A stretch of 9,105 nucleotides of DNA from Lachnospiraceae bacterium (GTDB lineage Bacteria > Bacillota_A > Clostridia > Lachnospirales > Lachnospiraceae): positions 1 through 9,105 of the forward strand of contig JAGOGN010000056.1 of assembly GCA_017996675.1 (NCBI GenBank). Direction: 5' to 3'. How positions within the stretch are numbered: position 1 is the stretch's first letter; each line of letters starts with the position of its first letter. This document shows, one piece after another, positions 5,680 to 9,105 of this stretch. The position numbers and the translations under genes were made by a program. The notes under the pieces were generated by a model, which was given only the letters and a program-made list of their open reading frames with translations, was not told the origin of the DNA and did no database searches.

Positions 5680-6567
5680 TTATTCAGCAGCTTTCTCCCA
5701 GTTCGGTTGTGTCCCCTGAGGAGCAGCACCACCTTGAGCCTGAGTGATAGGCGCTTGTTCTTGGTTGATATGATAGACATAAGCCGCAACTTTTTCTATA
5801 TCATTACCAGTAAGAACTCCGTTTTTACCCCAAGCCTGCATTGTTGGATTGTTTGTACTTCCGTTTTCTACCATATAGAAAATTGTTTTGAACAAAGTTT
5901 TCTCTGGCTGGTTGATCCAGAAATTGTCCGTTAAATTAGGACCAATCCCTCCTTTTCCTTTGTCTGCATGACATGTAACGCAGTTAGTTTCGAAAATTAC
6001 TCTACCTTCTTCTACTAAGTCTTCTTTGTATTTTGCTGTTTCTATTGTAGCTTGAGGCACAGTTTTCATGTATTCTTCTACAGAAGCAATTTGTTCTTTG
6101 TATTCCTGATCATATTCTTTGATAGGATTTGCAAAATCTGTCAAGAAATAAGACGAGATATAAAGTACGCAATATGCAACGCCGAAGTAGAACAATCCCA
6201 ACCACCATTTTGGAAGCTGATTGTCTAGCTCCATAATTCCATCGAATCCGTGATCGATAAGGATGTCTTTTTCTTCTTTTTCAGATTGGCTTTTGAAAGC
6301 ACCATTCCAAAGATATTGGAAGTAAGGGACTTTTTTCTCAGCCAGATATGTTGCTTTTTCTGTGTCTGTCAGTTTTTTGAATTTCTCATTTTCTATCAAA
6401 TCTCCAATAGCAGTCTGGATGAATACCACAATGATACTAATCAACGCTGTTCCAATGAAGAATTTGGAAGTCAGGAAATCCGACGTTTGAGAAAACATGT
6501 AGAACACTACAAGTAATAATCCTAAAACGATTAAAATATTAATATAAGCAGGGGTTCTTCTTTTCAT
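5680..6567 (-). CDS. ccoP: cbb3-type cytochrome c oxidase subunit CcoP (single-heme form)
   Basis: This 295-residue diheme-subunit homologue has three membrane segments (about 7-25, 35-54, 121-141). The third belongs to the FixP N-terminal domain (PF14715), with the signature DHGFDGIMELDNQLPKWWLG (105-124). One cytochrome c domain follows: heme-binding CVTCH (196-200), GIGPNLTD (207-214), and the probable axial ligand Met243 in NNPTMQAWG. It ends in a Gln/Ala/Pro-rich tail (270-295). CcoP passes electrons from soluble or membrane cytochromes to CcoO and then to the CcoN active site. Classical proteobacterial CcoP has two CXXCH motifs; only one is present here, and the two extra N-terminal helices are also unlike the classical form. 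I believe this shape is usual in Bacteroidota. It starts 17 bases after the ccoQ stop. A 116-base gap with an inverted repeat separates it from ccoG. Confidence 0.93.
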   Translation of the reverse strand: MKRRTPAYINILIVLGLLLVVFYMFSQTSDFLTSKFFIGTALISIIVVFIQTAIGDLIENEKFKKLTDTEKATYLAEKKVPYFQYLWNGAFKSQSEKEEKDILIDHGFDGIMELDNQLPKWWLGLFYFGVAYCVLYISSYFLTDFANPIKEYDQEYKEQIASVEEYMKTVPQATIETAKYKEDLVEEGRVIFETNCVTCHADKGKGGIGPNLTDNFWINQPEKTLFKTIFYMVENGSTNNPTMQAWGKNGVLTGNDIEKVAAYVYHINQEQAPITQAQGGAAPQGTQPNWEKAAE

Positions 6568-6584
6568 GATTAATTATTTTTTAA

Positions 6585-6779
6585 TTACAAAGTCCATTTT
6601 TCGTCTTCATCTTTTTCCAAAGGTGCATTCTCTTCTTCGTTGTAATATTTTTTTGGTCTGTTTAGGACAACGTATATTACTGTAAGAAAGAATAAAATGA
6701 AGATAATCATCGCAATGGTTTGAAGCAAACCTGCATTTTCCACATTGGAGACGATATCTTTGAAACTTTGCGGAATCAT
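6585..6779 (-). CDS. ccoQ: CcoQ/FixQ-like small cbb3 oxidase subunit
   Basis: A 64-residue protein has one membrane helix (about 19-40, LQTIAMIIFILFFLTVIYVVLN). An Arg-Pro-Lys-Lys-Tyr-Tyr stretch and an acidic tail containing APLEKDEDE (52-60) follow, which resembles the FixQ pattern of a membrane helix, 'RPkk' and 'lPLdDd'. CcoQ is a non-catalytic subunit linked to stability of the cbb3 complex. The identity rests on size, topology, the tail motif and its position between ccoNO and ccoP, with gaps of 11 and 17 bases; sequence similarity over so short a protein is weak on its own. CcoS, the other small cco protein, is less likely because it lacks this tail and usually lies next to ccoI. Confidence 0.8.
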   Translation of the reverse strand: MIPQSFKDIVSNVENAGLLQTIAMIIFILFFLTVIYVVLNRPKKYYNEEENAPLEKDEDEKWTL

Positions 6780-6790
6780 TTTATTTAAAT

Positions 6791-9076
6791 TTAATTACTA
6801 GCTGTTTTTACTTCTGTTGTTTTAATATCTGTCCCTAGTCTTTGTAAGTAGGCTATCAACGCTGTGATTTCTCTCTTTTCAAGTGGCACAAATTCTTCAC
6901 CAGATTTTGCCTTATTTGCTTTAGATTCTTCGAAAGATTTTTTGACATCATCTGCTTCTGCAAAAACATTTTTTACAATGGCACTAGCTTGATTGTTCAT
7001 CCAAGAATCCATAGAATCAATCTGAGATTTCGTGTATGGAACGTCAAAAGTATTTTTCATAAGTTCCAGTTTTGCTTGAGTTTTGCTTCTGTCCAGCGTG
7101 TTTTCTATCAACCAAGGATATCTTGGCATGATGGAGCCTGCAGATGTCGATCTCGGGTTATACATATGTTTGAAGTGCCAAGAGTCTGGTCTAGCGCCTC
7201 CTTCTCTATGTAAATCTGGTCCCGTTCTTTTAGATCCCCAAAGGAATGGCCTGTCATAGATGAATTCACCAGCTTTGGAATATTGTCCATTTTTCCCGTT
7301 GAACCTTACAACTTCATCACGGAAAGGACGAACCATCTGCGAGTGACAAGCATTACAACCTTCTCTGATGTAAATGTCTCTACCTTCCAATTCTAGTGGA
7401 GAATATGGTTTCACTGCAGAGATTGTAGGAACGTTTTCTTTTACAAAGATGGTAGGAAGGATTTCTAAAGATCCACCAATTGCAAGTGCAACGAATGATA
7501 GAATTCCTAAATATAATGGCGTTCTTTCTAACCACAAGTGGAAAGTTTCACCTTCTTTTCTACCTTTATTAATTTTGGCTAATGCTGGTACTTCTGCTGG
7601 TACTTCTTTTTGGAAAGATCCTTTTCTAGCTGTTGCAACCAAGTTCACAACCATCAAAATAGCACCTGAGAAATATAATAATCCACCTACAAATCTAAGT
7701 TTATAGTGAGGAAGAATAGCTGTTACAGTATCCAACCAGTTTTTGTAAACCAAAGTCCCATCTGGGTTGAATTCTTTCCACATCAAACCTTGTGTAAATC
7801 CTGCGATGTACAAAGGAACTGCGTAAAAGATAATCCCGAATGTTCCTAACCAGAAATGCCAGTTAGCTAATTTTACAGACCATAATTTGGTTCTCCATAA
7901 AACTGGAACTAAGAAATAAATAACTCCAAAAGCCATAAATCCGTTCCACCCAAGTGCACCTAAGTGAACGTGACCGATTACCCAATCCGTAAAGTGACCT
8001 ACTTTGTTTACAGTTTTAGTAGCCAAAAGTGGTCCTTCAAAAGTTGCCATACCGTAACAAGTTACAGCTACAACAAAGAATTTTAGAACTGGATTTTCTC
8101 TTACTTTATCCCAAGCTCCTCTCAAAGTCAATAGACCGTTCAGCATTCCTCCCCAAGATGGAGCGATTAGCATAATAGAGAAACCTGTTCCTACAGCCTG
8201 TGCCCAAGCCGGAAGTGCAGTGTATTGCAAGTGGTGTGGCCCTGCCCAGATATAAACAAAAATCAAAGACCAGAAGTGAATAATGGACAGTTTGTAGGAA
8301 AAAACCGGTCTGTCTGCAGCTTTCGGAACGAAATAATACATCAAACCTAAAACTGGAGTTGTTAAGAAGAAAGCTACCGCATTATGCCCATACCACCATT
8401 GTACCAAAGCATCTTTTACTCCGGAGTATGCAGAATAAGATTTCCAGCCAGTGAAAGATAATGGAACTTCTAAGTTATTGAAAATATGTAGCATTGCAAC
8501 AGCAACCCAAGTTCCCAAATAGAACCAGATAGCCACATACAAATGTCTTACTCTTCTTGTAGCAATGGTTCCAAACATATTGATACCGAATATTACCCAT
8601 ACCACGGTGATCAAAATGTCAATTGGCCACTCGTGCTCAGCGTATTCTTTAGAAGTATTGATTCCCATAAAGAAAGTAATCACTACCGATACGATCATCA
8701 ATTGCCATCCCCAGAAATGAATCCAAGATAATGTGTCACTCCACATTCTTGTTTTTAGCAATCTCTGCATAGAGTAATAAATTCCTGAGAACATAGAGTT
8801 TCCTACAAATGCGAAAATTACCGCACTCGTGTGAAGCATTCTAATACGTCCGAATCCGAAAGCACCTTGGGAATTGATAAGTCCTTGCATCCCATCGCTT
8901 TGCAATGTTTTGATGGTAGGATCATCTGTTCCTAAGAAAAATTCTGGTAATTCAGGATAAAATAACAACAACGCGGCTGTAAGTCCTAATAAAAAACCTA
9001 CAATACCGAAAACAACTGTCGCGATCAAAAATGCGCGAACAATACCGTTGTCATAACTAAACTTTTGTGTTTCCAT
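6791..9076 (-). CDS. ccoNO: Fused cbb3-type cytochrome c oxidase subunits CcoN-CcoO
   Basis: From the ATG at 9074-9076 (METQKFSYDNG) the product has 761 residues; the reading frame runs to 9091 only with a TTG start and five odd residues. Residues 1 to about 485 are CcoN, the heme-copper catalytic subunit. It has His82 (RMLHTS) and His371 (IGHVHLG) for low-spin heme b, His369 for the high-spin heme, and His231 (WWYGHNAV) with His281-His282 (AGPHHLQY) for CuB. Tyr275 in FVYIWAGPHH lies 44 residues after His231, the same spacing as the cross-linked His-Tyr pair I recall for Pseudomonas stutzeri CcoN. After a linker (about 485-515) comes a CcoO membrane anchor (about 519-543) and a monoheme cytochrome c domain with CNACH (574-578) and axial Met650 in SIMPRYPWL. 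The enzyme reduces oxygen to water at high affinity and pumps protons. It is the first complete gene of the operon in view; its promoter is outside. Confidence 0.97.
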   Translation of the reverse strand: METQKFSYDNGIVRAFLIATVVFGIVGFLLGLTAALLLFYPELPEFFLGTDDPTIKTLQSDGMQGLINSQGAFGFGRIRMLHTSAVIFAFVGNSMFSGIYYSMQRLLKTRMWSDTLSWIHFWGWQLMIVSVVITFFMGINTSKEYAEHEWPIDILITVVWVIFGINMFGTIATRRVRHLYVAIWFYLGTWVAVAMLHIFNNLEVPLSFTGWKSYSAYSGVKDALVQWWYGHNAVAFFLTTPVLGLMYYFVPKAADRPVFSYKLSIIHFWSLIFVYIWAGPHHLQYTALPAWAQAVGTGFSIMLIAPSWGGMLNGLLTLRGAWDKVRENPVLKFFVVAVTCYGMATFEGPLLATKTVNKVGHFTDWVIGHVHLGALGWNGFMAFGVIYFLVPVLWRTKLWSVKLANWHFWLGTFGIIFYAVPLYIAGFTQGLMWKEFNPDGTLVYKNWLDTVTAILPHYKLRFVGGLLYFSGAILMVVNLVATARKGSFQKEVPAEVPALAKINKGRKEGETFHLWLERTPLYLGILSFVALAIGGSLEILPTIFVKENVPTISAVKPYSPLELEGRDIYIREGCNACHSQMVRPFRDEVVRFNGKNGQYSKAGEFIYDRPFLWGSKRTGPDLHREGGARPDSWHFKHMYNPRSTSAGSIMPRYPWLIENTLDRSKTQAKLELMKNTFDVPYTKSQIDSMDSWMNNQASAIVKNVFAEADDVKKSFEESKANKAKSGEEFVPLEKREITALIAYLQRLGTDIKTTEVKTASN

Positions 9077-9105
9077 ATCTACAAATAGCAATTATTCTTT
9101 ATCGT

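Noticed and set aside
7374..7706. 110-codon open frame on the + strand opposite ccoNO
   Set aside because: It is antisense to the CcoN-CcoO junction, with no recognisable protein features; a by-product of the codon bias of the real gene.

Overview
The window looks like a chromosomal segment from a Bacteroidota flavobacterium, most like the Chryseobacterium/Epilithonimonas group. Three things point there: a CcoN-CcoO fusion, a GLPGLI-family secreted protein with a DUF6702 protein, and A-rich translation starts without Shine-Dalgarno sites. No RNA gene, insertion sequence or CRISPR array was seen.

Left part (1-1094, + strand): the 3' portion of a LOG/TIGR00730 family gene, truncated by the window edge, then a small exported DUF6702 protein. 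A good rho-independent terminator at 1068-1094 closes this unit.

Middle part (1100-2863): a markedly AT-rich islet of accessory genes. It holds a minus-strand XRE-type regulator with a probable coiled-coil tail, a divergent gene for a 95-residue secreted two-cysteine peptide, and a full-length GLPGLI-family exported protein. The two non-coding stretches contain conspicuous inverted repeats: an A-tract/T-tract repeat around GTGCAC at 1470-1500, and a 27-bp near-palindrome at 1955-1981.

Right part (2925-9105, - strand): a cbb3-type (C-family) high-affinity cytochrome c oxidase cluster, transcribed right to left as ccoNO (fused), ccoQ, ccoP, ccoG, ccoH, and a TauE/SafE-like (DsbD_2) membrane protein with a His-rich tail. 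CcoNO and CcoP form the electron-transfer and oxygen-reducing core. CcoQ is the small stabilising subunit. CcoG, CcoH and the TauE-like protein are probable copper and assembly factors. A perfect 13-bp inverted repeat with a T-run on the coding strand lies between ccoP and ccoG, where it could tune expression of assembly genes against structural genes. The operon promoter, and probably ccoS and ccoI, lie beyond the right edge.

I see no clearly undescribed system. The best leads are the regulator/secreted-peptide islet with its palindromes, the ccoP-ccoG inverted repeat, and the His-rich tail on the TauE-like protein.
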